Shown: piece by piece, positions 8,034 through 17,479 of the stretch
Numbering within the stretch: the first letter of the stretch is position 1
Layout of the letters: the number at the start of each line of letters is the position of its first letter
Assembly: GCA_910575665.1 (NCBI GenBank)
Contig: CAJTFB010000024.1
Span: forward strand, 1 to 61,367
Direction of reading: 5' to 3'
Length of the DNA stretch: 61,367 bases
Origin: Eubacteriaceae bacterium
Lineage (GTDB): Bacteria; Bacillota; Clostridia; Lachnospirales; Lachnospiraceae
Program-made: the position numbers and the translations under genes
Notes under the pieces: model-generated
Databases searched by the model: none
What the model was told of the DNA's origin: nothing
The model's input: only the letters and a program-made list of their open reading frames with translations

Positions 8034-10084
8034 AAATCAGGAACATTGCAAGAAAAATATGTGTTGTAATTACAGTGACAGCAGTGATGATGTACTATTC
8101 TGGATTTGGTATAAACACGGTATTGTGTAAGGAGACAGGGGCAAGTGCCAAGAAGCCCCTGGCAGATCAGGAATATATCGTAAGAACGAAATCAGAAGCC
8201 CCTTTAGATAAAATCAGAAAAAATTATTCAGAGAGCAACAATATCAATGATAATAAGCGGGATTTTCTGGAAGAGAATAACATGATTTCATTAGAACTAT
8301 CACAAACAGAGGTACAAGAATTATCTGTAGATGATAACATAGAATTTATTGAGGAAGATGCCATTGTAGAAGGCAGTACCCAAAACAATAAAATTATATT
8401 AAATGAAAAGAAACCCCACAAAAAACATGAAAAAGTGAATAAGAAAAACAGGTCTGATCATGAATGGAATGTACAGATGATAAACGCAGATAAAATCAAA
8501 AAGAATAAGTTAAAAAAGAAGATTAAAATAGCTCTTCTTGATTCAGGAGTAGATGCGGGAAATGACATATCGCTGGCATATTCTATAAGTTTGGTTCCAG
8601 GGGAAGAAGAAATGACTAAGATGTTTATGGATGGAAGCGGACATGGTTCCAGCGTCGCAGGATTGATCGCCGCCGAAGACAATGAGGAGGGAATAACAGG
8701 AATCAACCCCAATGCGGAGATTTATTCTATTCGTGTTCTGGATGATGCAAACCAGGCCCCATTAAGTCGTGTTATCGAAGGAATTTATCTGGCGATAGAA
8801 CAGAAAGTAAACATCATAAATATGAGTTTTGGATTAAATACATATTCCAAAGCTTTGGAAGAGGCAATTAGAGCTGCCGCTGAGGAAGGAATATTGATTG
8901 TGGCAGCTGCCGGAAACACAGGGGATAGAGGTGTTCAATATCCTGCGGCATACGAAGAAGTATTAGCTGTGGGTTCCGTGGATAAGCAGGGGGAGGTGGC
9001 AGAGCATAGTGCAAAGGGAGAAGAGATAGAGATTGTTGCGCCAGGGGAGTTAGTACGTACAACAGGATTTCTGGGAACAGAAATGGTTTCTTCTGGAACA
9101 AGCCTGGCAGCGCCGCAGGTAGCAGCAGTGGCTTCCTTAATCTGGGAAAGGGATCCAGGTGTACCAGCAGATTTTGTTAGAGACCTGTTAAAGGAAAGTG
9201 CAAATCTGTATGGAGAAGCTGAATCATATGGAAATGGATTAGTTGATGCAGAATACGCACTGGACCATTATGATGAGTTTAAAAGGAACATTAATTCAAG
9301 GGGAAAAAGTGAACAAGATTTGCGGATTGAAGAAAATAAAGAGAAAATTACTACCTTTGAAGATACTGGTTGCGTGCAGGGGTGCTGGTATCAAGATGAT
9401 CATGAAGTAATGGTTCCATCAAATTATTTTAATGTTCGTTATGGAGCCAGATTTCCGGATACTAGTAGATATGGTGATTATGAACATAGAATCTTTGCAC
9501 GTATGTCACTGAATCCATGGTGGCATGGATATTATGATACTAATTATATTAAAGCAGTACTATATGCAACTCGTATGGGTGATGCTATTTATACGCATGG
9601 GTTAGGGCAGGAAGGTAAGGCAGATACTCTTAAATATGGTTCTGCTAGTGAAATGCGATCTGATATCTCTAAAATAAATTGGAATACTGAATTAGGTAGA
9701 ATAAATAAGACTTATGGTAAAAGTCAAAAAGATACGAAAGGATTTAGAAGAGCTTTTTTGTGGGGAATGGCAATACATTCTGCAACTGATATTTTTGCTC
9801 ATAGTGTGTATGTTAATGGCAAACGAATAACTCATGAAAATGATGACGCCGATAAAGTAAAGTATATAGAAGAAAGATATAAGGATGCAAATGTAATTGC
9901 AAAACAGATGATGAATAAATATGTAGCAAAATATGAACTTGATGTTAATGATTTAATATTATCACATAATGTTACTGCATATAGAATAAGAAATTTGTAT
10001 GTAAATGTATTGTCTGTATCTAATGGAGATGTTGCTTCCAGGGTGGCGAGTTATTCGTACACTTATAGTAGCTCATCAAAATAA
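8030..10084 (+). CDS. Secreted subtilase fused to a putative metal-binding helical domain, copy 2
   Basis: The 684-residue product starts at ATG 8030 behind AAGGAG and overlaps the ligase stop. Signal, propeptide and subtilisin domain are almost identical to copy 1, with Asp (LLDSGVD), His (GSGHGSS) and Ser (SGTSLAAP) present. After the shared junction around GCV-GCW (near nucleotide 9375) the C-terminal domain diverges sharply but keeps NPWWHGYY and the H-SAT-D-IFA-H motif. Conserved protease plus variable C-terminal module suggests segmental exchange between copies. It is followed 12 bases later by an LRR gene, as in copy 1. Confidence 0.85.
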   Translation: MKIRNIARKICVVITVTAVMMYYSGFGINTVLCKETGASAKKPLADQEYIVRTKSEAPLDKIRKNYSESNNINDNKRDFLEENNMISLELSQTEVQELSVDDNIEFIEEDAIVEGSTQNNKIILNEKKPHKKHEKVNKKNRSDHEWNVQMINADKIKKNKLKKKIKIALLDSGVDAGNDISLAYSISLVPGEEEMTKMFMDGSGHGSSVAGLIAAEDNEEGITGINPNAEIYSIRVLDDANQAPLSRVIEGIYLAIEQKVNIINMSFGLNTYSKALEEAIRAAAEEGILIVAAAGNTGDRGVQYPAAYEEVLAVGSVDKQGEVAEHSAKGEEIEIVAPGELVRTTGFLGTEMVSSGTSLAAPQVAAVASLIWERDPGVPADFVRDLLKESANLYGEAESYGNGLVDAEYALDHYDEFKRNINSRGKSEQDLRIEENKEKITTFEDTGCVQGCWYQDDHEVMVPSNYFNVRYGARFPDTSRYGDYEHRIFARMSLNPWWHGYYDTNYIKAVLYATRMGDAIYTHGLGQEGKADTLKYGSASEMRSDISKINWNTELGRINKTYGKSQKDTKGFRRAFLWGMAIHSATDIFAHSVYVNGKRITHENDDADKVKYIEERYKDANVIAKQMMNKYVAKYELDVNDLILSHNVTAYRIRNLYVNVLSVSNGDVASRVASYSYTYSSSSK

Positions 10085-10096
10085 AGGGGGGTTAAA

Positions 10097-11218
10097 ATGA
10101 AATTAACATATAGAATAACAATATTTTTTGCAAATCTTTTGGTAATATTTTTTTGTACGTGCCAAAGTAGTTATGCAGAAGAAAAAAAAGTTAAAAACTT
10201 TAAATTTACTTATCAGGATCTTACTTCCAAAGAGGTCTGGGTAACGAAGATTGACATTTTGGGGGACAAAAATATTAGTCAATTAAAAATACCCTCTGAA
10301 ATAAATGGAAAAAAGGTTGTTAAATTAGGCGCTAAAAATGATCCAGAGGATGATTTTGTTGAATCCCATAATATTTTTGGAATTTATAGATCGGAAGACG
10401 ATGAGATAATTAGACCGAAGAAAACAATTAAAAAAGTAGCTAATATTAAACAAATTGTTATGCCATCTACTGTTACTGCGATAACTCCGAATTGTTTTCG
10501 TCTTGTGCAGGATGGAAAAACTATAAATATACCAAGAGGTCTAACAAAAAATATACTATATTTATGTGAAATTAAGTGGGGAAAGTTTACTATTTCATCC
10601 AAAAACAAAATGTACAAAGTCAGTAATAAATTTATTTTATCAAAAAATGGAAAGAAAGTATATGGTTTTGCAGGACCGGGAAACAAATTGGATATCCCAA
10701 ATGGAGTTAAAACAATTGCGAAAGAGGCTTTTGTGGGAGCCCGAATAAAAAATATAAGCCTCCCTAAATCAGTTAACAAAATAGAAACTGGGGCATTTAA
10801 TTACATCAAATCAGCACGGTTTAAAATTTCAAAAGAAAATATAAAGTATGGAACATCGAATAACTGTATTTACAGTAAAAAAAGCGGGAGGCTGGTAGTT
10901 GCTGCATCAATAAAAGATATTATTAGTATTCCAGATCAAGTAACTTGTTTAAAGGAAGGTACATCGTTTCCTGGAAAATCTATTAAGAAAATAATATTTC
11001 CTGTTTCTTTAAAGAAAATAGGAAAGTATTGGAATTCATCTTTGCTTTGTGAGAAAAATGTAGAACTTGTTTTTAAAGGAAAAAAACCACCTGAAATAGA
11101 TGCAACTGCTTATCTTCCATTTTCCAAAGTTTATGTACCTAAAAATAAAAAATCAGGATATGAAAAAGCATTTAAGAGATTTGTTGATAATGGAGATATA
11201 TTAATTCATGCATATTAG
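10097..11218 (+). CDS. Secreted BspA-like LRR_5 protein, copy 3
   Basis: The 373-residue protein has a signal peptide (ending near SSYAEEK) and LRR_5 repeats (LKIPSEINGKKVVKLG, IVMPSTVTAITPNCF, LDIPNGVKTIAKEAF, ISIPDQVTCLKEG). It starts at an ATG behind AAGGGGGGT, directly after subtilase copy 2. The central portion matches the next gene closely, whereas its C-terminal third is distinctive. It is probably an exported binding protein, co-transcribed with the protease. The absence of an anchor motif is shared with the other copies. Confidence 0.8.
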   Translation: MKLTYRITIFFANLLVIFFCTCQSSYAEEKKVKNFKFTYQDLTSKEVWVTKIDILGDKNISQLKIPSEINGKKVVKLGAKNDPEDDFVESHNIFGIYRSEDDEIIRPKKTIKKVANIKQIVMPSTVTAITPNCFRLVQDGKTINIPRGLTKNILYLCEIKWGKFTISSKNKMYKVSNKFILSKNGKKVYGFAGPGNKLDIPNGVKTIAKEAFVGARIKNISLPKSVNKIETGAFNYIKSARFKISKENIKYGTSNNCIYSKKSGRLVVAASIKDIISIPDQVTCLKEGTSFPGKSIKKIIFPVSLKKIGKYWNSSLLCEKNVELVFKGKKPPEIDATAYLPFSKVYVPKNKKSGYEKAFKRFVDNGDILIHAY

Positions 11219-11271
11219 TATTTACTATTCTTTTTACAAATAATTGATGAAAGAAATAGGAGGCAGATATT

Positions 11272-12399
11272 ATGAATTTAAAAAAGTTAGGTTTATTGGG
11301 TTTATTTTGCATGTGTATTTTATATTTGAATACCACCTGCGATGCTAAAACAGAAGAGGAATACTCAGAAATCATTGGAAATTTTAAATTTACTTATCAG
11401 GAACTAACATCCAATGAGATCTGGGTGACAAAGATTGACATTATGGGGGTCAAAAATGTTAGTATACTAAAAATACCCCTTAAAATAAATGGAAAAAAAG
11501 TTGTAAAATTAGGCTCAAAATATGATCCAGAGGATGATTTTGTTGAAACACATAATATTTTTGGAATATATAGATCGGAAGACGATGAGATAATTAGGCC
11601 GAAGAAAATAATTAATAAAGTAGCTTATATTAAACAAATTATTTTGCCGTCCACTGTTACTGCGATAACTCCGAATTGTTTTCGTCTTGTGCAGGATGGA
11701 AAGTGCATAAATATACCAAGTAGATTTACAAAAAATATATCCTATTTATGTGAAATTAAGTGGAAAAAATTTTCAATTTCTTCTAAGAACAAAAAATATA
11801 AGGTTAAAAATGGAGTGCTCTTGTCAAAGGATGGTAAATTTGCATATGGTTCTGTAATGCCTATGAAAAAATTGAATATTCCCCAAGGAGTAAAAACTAT
11901 AAAAGATCAAAGTATATTTTATGGTTCTGGAGCAACTGATTTTTACATTCCTGCTTCCGTAAAAAAGATCGGCTTTCAATCACTTTTTTTCAGTGATGTA
12001 GTTAGATTTCATGTTTCAAAGAAAAATAAACATTATGCAGAAACGAAAGATTGCGTATATAGTAAAAAATCAGGGCGTTTAGTTGCTGCTTCGGTTAAAA
12101 ATACTACTTTTACAGTGCCTGAAAAAGTAACATATTTGAGTAAGACAAATTTTGCAGGCAAACCCGTAAAGAAGTTTATCATCCCAGCCACCGTTAAAAA
12201 GATAGAAAGTTTTTGGAGTCCGTATTTAGAAAATATTACATATGAATTTAAAGGGAAAAAGCCGCCAAAGATAGAGGATTCATTTGCATTTAAGGGAATT
12301 AAGCTTCAGGTTCCCAAAGGTTGTAAGAAAGCGTATCGGAGGGCGGTAAAAGCAACAAGTAATGAGTATGGGGTGAAAATAGAAATAAGCGAAGTTTAA
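11272..12399 (+). CDS. Mosaic secreted BspA-like LRR_5 protein, copy 4
   Basis: This 375-residue secreted LRR protein is visibly a chimera. Its signal and first ~45 residues resemble the gene at 2508 (both continue DAKTEEE-S-IIGNF). Residues about 45-160 resemble the gene at 10097 (ETHNIFGIYRSEDDEIIRPKK). From KWKKFSISSKNKKYKV onward it returns to the 2508 type almost identically to the end. The ATG follows AGGAGGCAGATATT. Gene conversion or unequal crossing-over between cassette copies explains this. Its 3' side is followed by decayed DNA, not by the small lysine-rich genes. Confidence 0.8.
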   Translation: MNLKKLGLLGLFCMCILYLNTTCDAKTEEEYSEIIGNFKFTYQELTSNEIWVTKIDIMGVKNVSILKIPLKINGKKVVKLGSKYDPEDDFVETHNIFGIYRSEDDEIIRPKKIINKVAYIKQIILPSTVTAITPNCFRLVQDGKCINIPSRFTKNISYLCEIKWKKFSISSKNKKYKVKNGVLLSKDGKFAYGSVMPMKKLNIPQGVKTIKDQSIFYGSGATDFYIPASVKKIGFQSLFFSDVVRFHVSKKNKHYAETKDCVYSKKSGRLVAASVKNTTFTVPEKVTYLSKTNFAGKPVKKFIIPATVKKIESFWSPYLENITYEFKGKKPPKIEDSFAFKGIKLQVPKGCKKAYRRAVKATSNEYGVKIEISEV

Positions 12400-12704
12400 T
12401 ATGGAGTGTGTGAAGAAAAGTCTGTAAATACTAATCTTCTATGATAATGTTTGGGCTGAAACCTCTTTGTCGGGTGTTCAGCCCTCACTTTATTTATACC
12501 AGCACATGCCAGGGCATGTCAAGAGCAGGCGGAAATTTTCCGCCTGTCAAAAAGGCTTTCCCAGAACCTATTCCGGCAGCCGTCCTTCATACATATTGCT
12601 TAACTCCCCATATACCTGCCCCCAGTTCCTGAGCGGCATGGTCCATTTCTTTGTTGCTTCAAAAGTTGACAGATACAGGGCTTTTAACAGAGCGCTATCA
12701 CTTG
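12400..12704 (-). mobile_element. IS256/Mutator-type element, 3' end only
   Basis: The reverse strand between 12704 and a stop at 12568-12570 encodes the C-terminus of an IS256-family transposase, with key residues KKWTMPLRNWGQVYGELSN followed by a short tail ending GRLPE. Downstream non-coding sequence (12400-12567) would be the element's outer end, containing hairpin-like CAGGCGGAAATTTTCCGCCTG. The rest of the transposase is missing: at about 12704 it joins directly to an LRR gene relic. It is therefore a fragment left by deletion or recombination. Confidence 0.6.
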
Positions 12705-12942
12705 GTCATTGCATTTTCTTTGATTTCGTTACACTTTTAGGAATGACAATTGTAGATGTCCCATTATAATCTCCTCCATTGGCAATCGTTTTCACACCCT
12801 TCGAGATATTTATTTTCTTTTTCCGCTGTACAAACGCAAAAATATTCAATTGAATATAATGGAACAAGATAGATACATTAGGGGGCATTTATAATACCAT
12901 AAAAGAATATGAGGGCATAAGAGACAGAGGAAAACAAAAGGA
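12705..12942. pseudogene. Relic of an LRR_5 gene with an inverted internal segment
   Basis: On the minus strand 12705-12833 encodes FVQRKKKINISKGVKTIA and continues through NGGDYNGTSTIVIPKSVTK, matching the middle of the gene at 3684-4835. From about 12825 the plus strand instead matches the last bases and downstream region of the same gene (4788-4910). The turn-around lies at CTGTACAAA. In the intact gene TTTGTACAG (near 4275) and CTGTACAAA (near 4789) are inverted repeats, so an inversion between them explains the arrangement. The 5' part is replaced by the IS256 fragment. Confidence 0.7.
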
Positions 12943-12950
12943 CATTTTGC

Positions 12951-12979
12951 TTGACTACCCCGTATAAAAAAGATATAAT
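12951..12979 (+). promoter_or_regulatory. Sigma-A-type promoter for the third subtilase
   Basis: TTGACT (12951-12956) and TATAAT (12974-12979) are separated by exactly 17 bases. The spacer and flanks contain the repeated motif ACCCC. It points to the frameshifted subtilase starting near 13080, leaving a leader of about 95 bases. This is the clearest promoter within the island. Confidence 0.7.
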
Positions 12980-13079
12980 ATACCCCTAAGCGAAAATTTT
13001 ATTTGTTTCCTGGATCGTACGATTTGCCGTAAGTTAAATTAATGGATGGCTAAAAGGAGAAGCGGTAGAGAAAACACAG

Positions 13080-15048
13080 ATGATACAAATGAAGAAAAAT
13101 GTTTTAAAGAAGGTCTTTTCAATTGTAATAATCGTAGCAATGCTATTGTATTATGTGCCAGGAGAATGTTATGCTGACTCCCAAGCAGATAATACAGATA
13201 AACAGGAATATATTATTTCAACAAAAAATAATAATAATAAAATTGTGAAACTAAAAAAAATGTCGTCTTGTGATAATATGTTTGAAGGAAGTCTTAGTAA
13301 AAATGAGGTTCAGAAACTCAAGGAAGAGGGGGCAGTTGTTGAGAAGGATATTCAGCTCCAGGCCTCAGAAAAAAAAAGGAAGTTAAACAAGGATAAGAAT
13401 AAAGCTAAGGAGACATGGAATTATTTGATGATAAATGCAGATCAAGGTAATGAGATGTCAAATAGTGATAAGAAAATAAAAATAGCTGTTATTGATTCTG
13501 GGATTGATCTTGGGAATACAGTCCCTAAGGGATACTATAATATTTCAGATGAAAATATTGCACCGTGGTATTTTGAGGATATGACAGGGCATGGAACCAG
13601 TGTTTCGGGAATTATTAAAAATATAGTACCAAATGCGGAAATATATTCTGTTAATACTTGATTCAGATAATAAGACTCAATTAAGTAAAGTAGTGGAAGG
13701 TATATACTGGTGTATAGAAAATGATATAAAAGTTATAAATATGAGTTTTGGTACACTGCAGTATTCCAAGATATTAGAACAGGCTGTTGATGCTGCATAT
13801 AAAGCAGGAATTGTAATGGTTGCTTCGGCTGGAAATAAAGGAGAACAAGGAGTTGATTATCCAGCAGCCTTTGAAAATGTGATATCTGTAGGTGCTGTAG
13901 ATTCTCACGGGGAAAAAACAGAAGAGAGTTCAAATGGAAAAGGCTTGGATATTATGGCACCAGGAAAACAAGTTGTTTCAGATGGGTTGTATGGAAGCAA
14001 TATTGTGGTTGGGGGGACTAGTATCGCTGCACCTCATGTTACTGGTGCTGTTGCATTAATTCTGCAAAAAAACCAAAACGTTTCTTCAAATTTTGTTAAG
14101 GAATTATTGTTGCAAAGTGCTAAAAAGATAGGAGACAAGAACAGTACTGGAAGTGGATTATTGGATGTAGAATATGCTCTGGCTAACTATGAAGAATTTG
14201 CTGATAAGTATGATGAATCACCTATGAACAACGATGAGATCTTACTAGACAAAAATGATGCGCCCATAGAAACAGCAGAAACAGATTTGATCGAGGGTTC
14301 ATGGCAAGACCATTATACTTTATTCAATGAAGCTATTGCAGGAAAATACAATGGAACACAACAGGATTTGCAGAAAATAAAACTTGGATCAGTAATGCCG
14401 GATAGAATTTATTCATTAAAAGAGGGAATGTTTCCAACTTTTCATGGAAGAAATAATTATATTGCAAATACGATTGCGCTTACGAGACTGGCAGTTAAGG
14501 GAAGTAGCTGTACAGTAAATTCAATCAGCTCTGATCCCACAGAAATATCGAATGCGCAAGGCATGATTAAGTATTTAAGAACTCTTTCCGCAGAACAATG
14601 GAGAGAGGGAGGAGTGTCGGGGATTCTCAGTGAGGCAGACAAAAAATTATATTATTATGGGATGGCTATCCATGTAGCGACAGATGCAGTTGCGCATCAT
14701 TCCTTTGGATGGAAAGATAATGCTTGGCGTCATGGTCAGCATACAGGAACGTATGGATGGGCAGATAAAACAGGAGAATTTCCAAATCGCTATGAATATT
14801 CTAAACACATTGCATATCGTATAGTCAGAGCCTATGTAGCTGGAAATCAGGCAAGTTACAAAACATTTGTACCGGATGATACAGCGTTAAGAAATACCTT
14901 GCTTAATAGTGTAACATTTAAAATGGAAAATATAACGAGAAATGCCAAAAGAGTTAACTCAAGTGTGGCTTCGGACAGTGCTGCTATGACATTTTTTAAT
15001 AAATATAATTATAATTATACCCATAGTTATAATTCCTCAACTAAATAG
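13080..15048 (+). pseudogene. Third subtilase/metal-binding-domain gene, frameshifted
   Basis: Two reading frames together give a full-length relative of copies 1 and 2. The first (13080-13661) carries the signal peptide, propeptide, Asp (VIDSGID) and His (MTGHGTSVSG). The second resumes at LILDSDNKTQLSK and carries INMSFG, the Ser site (GGTSIAAPHV) and a C-terminal domain with GMAIH-VAT-D-AVA-HHS. The break is at 13653-13654, where the expected VK-ILD codons lack two bases in an A run. It is more divergent than copies 1 and 2 and is followed by a different LRR gene. It could be a sequencing error or a real null allele; no slippery site suggests programmed shifting. Confidence 0.75.
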
Positions 15049-15074
15049 AAGAAATGTGGCATATTGTAGTTTTT

Positions 15075-15106
15075 CTCAGCTTCTAGAGTGTTCTCTAGGA
15101 GCTGAG
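15075..15106 (+). terminator. Strong hairpin between subtilase copy 3 and the EF-hand LRR gene
   Basis: CTCAGCTTCTAGAG and CTCTAGGAGCTGAG form a nearly perfect 14-bp stem around TGTT, 27 bases after the subtilase stop. No T run follows on this strand, so it may be a weak terminator or an mRNA-stabilising hairpin. Confidence 0.4.
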
Positions 15107-15144
15107 TGATAAAGTGATATTAATAGAACGAAAGGAGTTATTAT

Positions 15145-16098
15145 ATGAAAACAAAAGCATTTTACTTATTATTTATTGGACTTCTATTATTTGGTATGAA
15201 TCAAAACAAAGATATCGTTCAGGCAGAACACATACCAATTACAGAAAATACATTTCCCGACAAGAGTTTCCGTGACTTTATTCTAGCTAATATAGACAAG
15301 AACAGGGATGGTATATTGAGTGATCGGGAGATCAGTAAGACTGTAAAATTAAAGTTGTCATACAAGGATTTGGCGTATGGGCGTGGGATGTCAACAGAGG
15401 CAAATTTTCAAGGAATAGAATATTTTAATAATTTACAGGATCTGGAGATTGATGCAGACGAATTGTCACAGTACAGTGAATTAGGTGATGAAGGCTGTGA
15501 AATGGCGCTTAATATTCAAGTGGATCTATCAAAAAATAAAAAAATAAAACGATTTTTTTGCAGAGCAGGTTCTGTGGAAGGCTTGGATCTTTCACAACAC
15601 CATCAGCTGCAGGATATCTATTTGTATACGGTTTGGGATCAGAATTATCCAGTTCAAGATCTGAGTAAACACACAAATTTGAAAAAGGTACATGTAGGTG
15701 AAAATGTTATTTTGCCAAAAAAGTTACCCCAGTTAACGGAATTTGAGTATTTTGGAAAAACAAAGTGCAGGTTTAACGTAAATAACAGTAAAAAACTAAA
15801 AAAATTAATCTGTTCCTATAGCCCATTGCCTAAACCGAATTTTAGCAAATTAAAAAACTTAACTTATTTGGACTGTTCAGGTAATCGATGGGGTAAATTG
15901 AATTTGTCAAAAAATACGAAGTTAAAGGAACTGTACTGCAATGATTGTAAGCTGACTTCCCTGCGTTTGCCCAAGAATGCTAAGTTGTCTGTTCTTTTTT
16001 GCAGAAATAATAAGTTAAAGAAGCTTAATTTGAAAAAAGTAAAGGTACAGGCGCTTTTCAAAGAGGGGAATAAAAAAATAAAAGTTTATTATAAATAA
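15145..16098 (+). CDS. Secreted LRR protein with an EF-hand-like calcium loop
   Basis: The 317-residue product has a signal peptide (MKTKAFYLLFIGLLLFGMNQ...), then FPDKSFRDFILANIDKNRDG and ILSDREI, an EF-hand/dockerin-like loop (Asp-Asn-Asp-Gly-Ile-Ser-Glu), followed by internalin-style short LRRs (LDCSGNRWGKLNLSKNTKLKELYCN, LFCRNNKLKKLNL). This differs from the BspA-type LRR_5 genes upstream. Comparable N-terminal EF-hand plus LRR proteins are common in Lachnospiraceae secretomes. The ATG follows AAAGGAG. It takes the LRR position behind subtilase copy 3. No wall anchor is visible. Confidence 0.75.
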   Translation: MKTKAFYLLFIGLLLFGMNQNKDIVQAEHIPITENTFPDKSFRDFILANIDKNRDGILSDREISKTVKLKLSYKDLAYGRGMSTEANFQGIEYFNNLQDLEIDADELSQYSELGDEGCEMALNIQVDLSKNKKIKRFFCRAGSVEGLDLSQHHQLQDIYLYTVWDQNYPVQDLSKHTNLKKVHVGENVILPKKLPQLTEFEYFGKTKCRFNVNNSKKLKKLICSYSPLPKPNFSKLKNLTYLDCSGNRWGKLNLSKNTKLKELYCNDCKLTSLRLPKNAKLSVLFCRNNKLKKLNLKKVKVQALFKEGNKKIKVYYK

Positions 16099-16107
16099 AT
16101 TACAGAA

Positions 16108-16255
16108 GAAATGCGGTCACAATTATACTTCTATAAGAAATACATTTCTTTTGCTAGAAATTTACTTCTGCCAGGTGTCGTTAAGACGTAAATTCCTTGT
16201 ACTGCTTGGGTTTATTGGATTAAAGATACTCTGAGAGGAAGAGGTGGTTTGTGAT
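16108..16255 (+). pseudogene. Decayed copy of the small lysine-rich secreted gene
   Basis: This stretch matches 6105-6280 of paralogue B with many indels (shared pieces include GCGGTCACAAT, TGGGTTTATTGGATTAAAG and GAAGAGGTGGTTTGTGAT, one or more bases altered). It has no open frame. Its position directly before ligase copy 2 is the position of paralogue B before the ACP/ligase pair in the first cassette, so the ACP gene that should lie between them has been deleted. Confidence 0.6.
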
Positions 16256-16285
16256 GGAAAATTTATAGAGTGTGGGAGTTATGTT

Positions 16286-17479
16286 TTGATAAAAGAAAAA
16301 ATTACCGAATATGCCTATGAGAAAGTATCTTTTTATAAAAATTTGGTTGATAAGGAAATAAAAATATGGAAAGATTATCCGATTGTTGATAAGGGTATGG
16401 TGCGACAAAATATAGATTCCGTTTTTTCACCAGAATACATGATGGATCTTTTGTCGGACAGGCTGGAGCATGTTATGACATCTGGATCTACTGGGGAATG
16501 TCTGGACATACTTTGGAAAAAAGACCAGAATATAAAATCATTGTTGCCGTTATGGAACAAGAGGAAAAAATATTATGGGATATTGCCCAAGGATAAAAGA
16601 TGTTATTTTTTTACTACCAAAATTTTAGAGGGGGAAGATCTTCAGGTTGAAGAAACAAAATATGGGCTTGGATTTAATAAGATGGATCTATCGAAAAGTA
16701 AGGTGCTGGAGATATACAACAGGATGTTAGATTTTAGCCCCCAGTGGATGATTGTACAGCCGTCTATCATACTGCTCTTTACAAATGTGTTAAAGGCGCA
16801 TAGTCTTCCACCGTTACCAGATTTAAAGTACATTGAACTTACTGGGGAACGGATTACTGGTGAGGCTAAATCTGCAATAGCAGACTTTTTTGGATGTAAG
16901 GTGGCGGATCAGTATGGGTGTTATGAGGCAAATAGTATCGCATATGAGTGCCCTTATGGTGGTTTGCATGTAATGACAGAAAACGTGTATGTTGAAACGG
17001 TAGGGGAAAATGAAGATGATATATGTATTACATCGTTACATAACAGGGTAATGCCTTTTATCCGTTACAAAATAGGGGATAAAGGAAAAATAATCCACAA
17101 TCACAATTGTCCATGTGGGAGCCGGGAACCGATGATCAGGCTGAATATGGCAAGGGAGAACGACTGGATTTACAACAGGGATGGAACAAAATGCCATAGC
17201 GACCTGTTTTGCAGTGTGATTGATAAAATCAACTTAGCTCTTCAACAGGCAGTGATTCAATATCAAATCATACAAAAGGATTACAATGAGTTCGACGTAT
17301 ATCTTGTTATAGATGAGGAAGAAGAAATGGATATGATACAACAGTTATTTTTAGAGAATTATGAAAAATATCAAGAGAAAAGCAGATTTCAATTTTTCTT
17401 TGTCAATTGTTTATATCCGAGTGAAAAAACAGGTAAATTGGCGTGGTTTATTTCAAATGTGAAGGAGAAGAATTTATGA
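16286..17479 (+). CDS. PaaK-like acyl-adenylating ligase, copy 2
   Basis: From codon ~35 onward this is nearly identical to copy 1, including TSGSTGE, LTGERITGEAK, DQYGCYEA, RYKIGDKG and CPCGSREP. The first ~35 codons are more diverged. TTG at 16286, seven bases behind GGGAG, aligns with the ATG of copy 1; an in-frame ATG at 16244 lies within the relic upstream and has no obvious ribosome site. The stop overlaps an ATG (ATGA) that now begins only a subtilase relic. It precedes the BtrH-like gene and could supply its acyl-ACP using the carrier at 6518. Confidence 0.8.
   Translation: MIKEKITEYAYEKVSFYKNLVDKEIKIWKDYPIVDKGMVRQNIDSVFSPEYMMDLLSDRLEHVMTSGSTGECLDILWKKDQNIKSLLPLWNKRKKYYGILPKDKRCYFFTTKILEGEDLQVEETKYGLGFNKMDLSKSKVLEIYNRMLDFSPQWMIVQPSIILLFTNVLKAHSLPPLPDLKYIELTGERITGEAKSAIADFFGCKVADQYGCYEANSIAYECPYGGLHVMTENVYVETVGENEDDICITSLHNRVMPFIRYKIGDKGKIIHNHNCPCGSREPMIRLNMARENDWIYNRDGTKCHSDLFCSVIDKINLALQQAVIQYQIIQKDYNEFDVYLVIDEEEEMDMIQQLFLENYEKYQEKSRFQFFFVNCLYPSEKTGKLAWFISNVKEKNL

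Noticed and set aside
12441-12769. Two overlapping plus-strand open frames
   Set aside because: They are antisense to the IS256 C-terminus and the inverted LRR relic, which explain the sequence better.
13640-13665. Programmed frameshift in subtilase copy 3
   Set aside because: The site GTTAATACTTGA has no slippery heptamer, and the two other copies are uninterrupted; a plain deletion is simpler.
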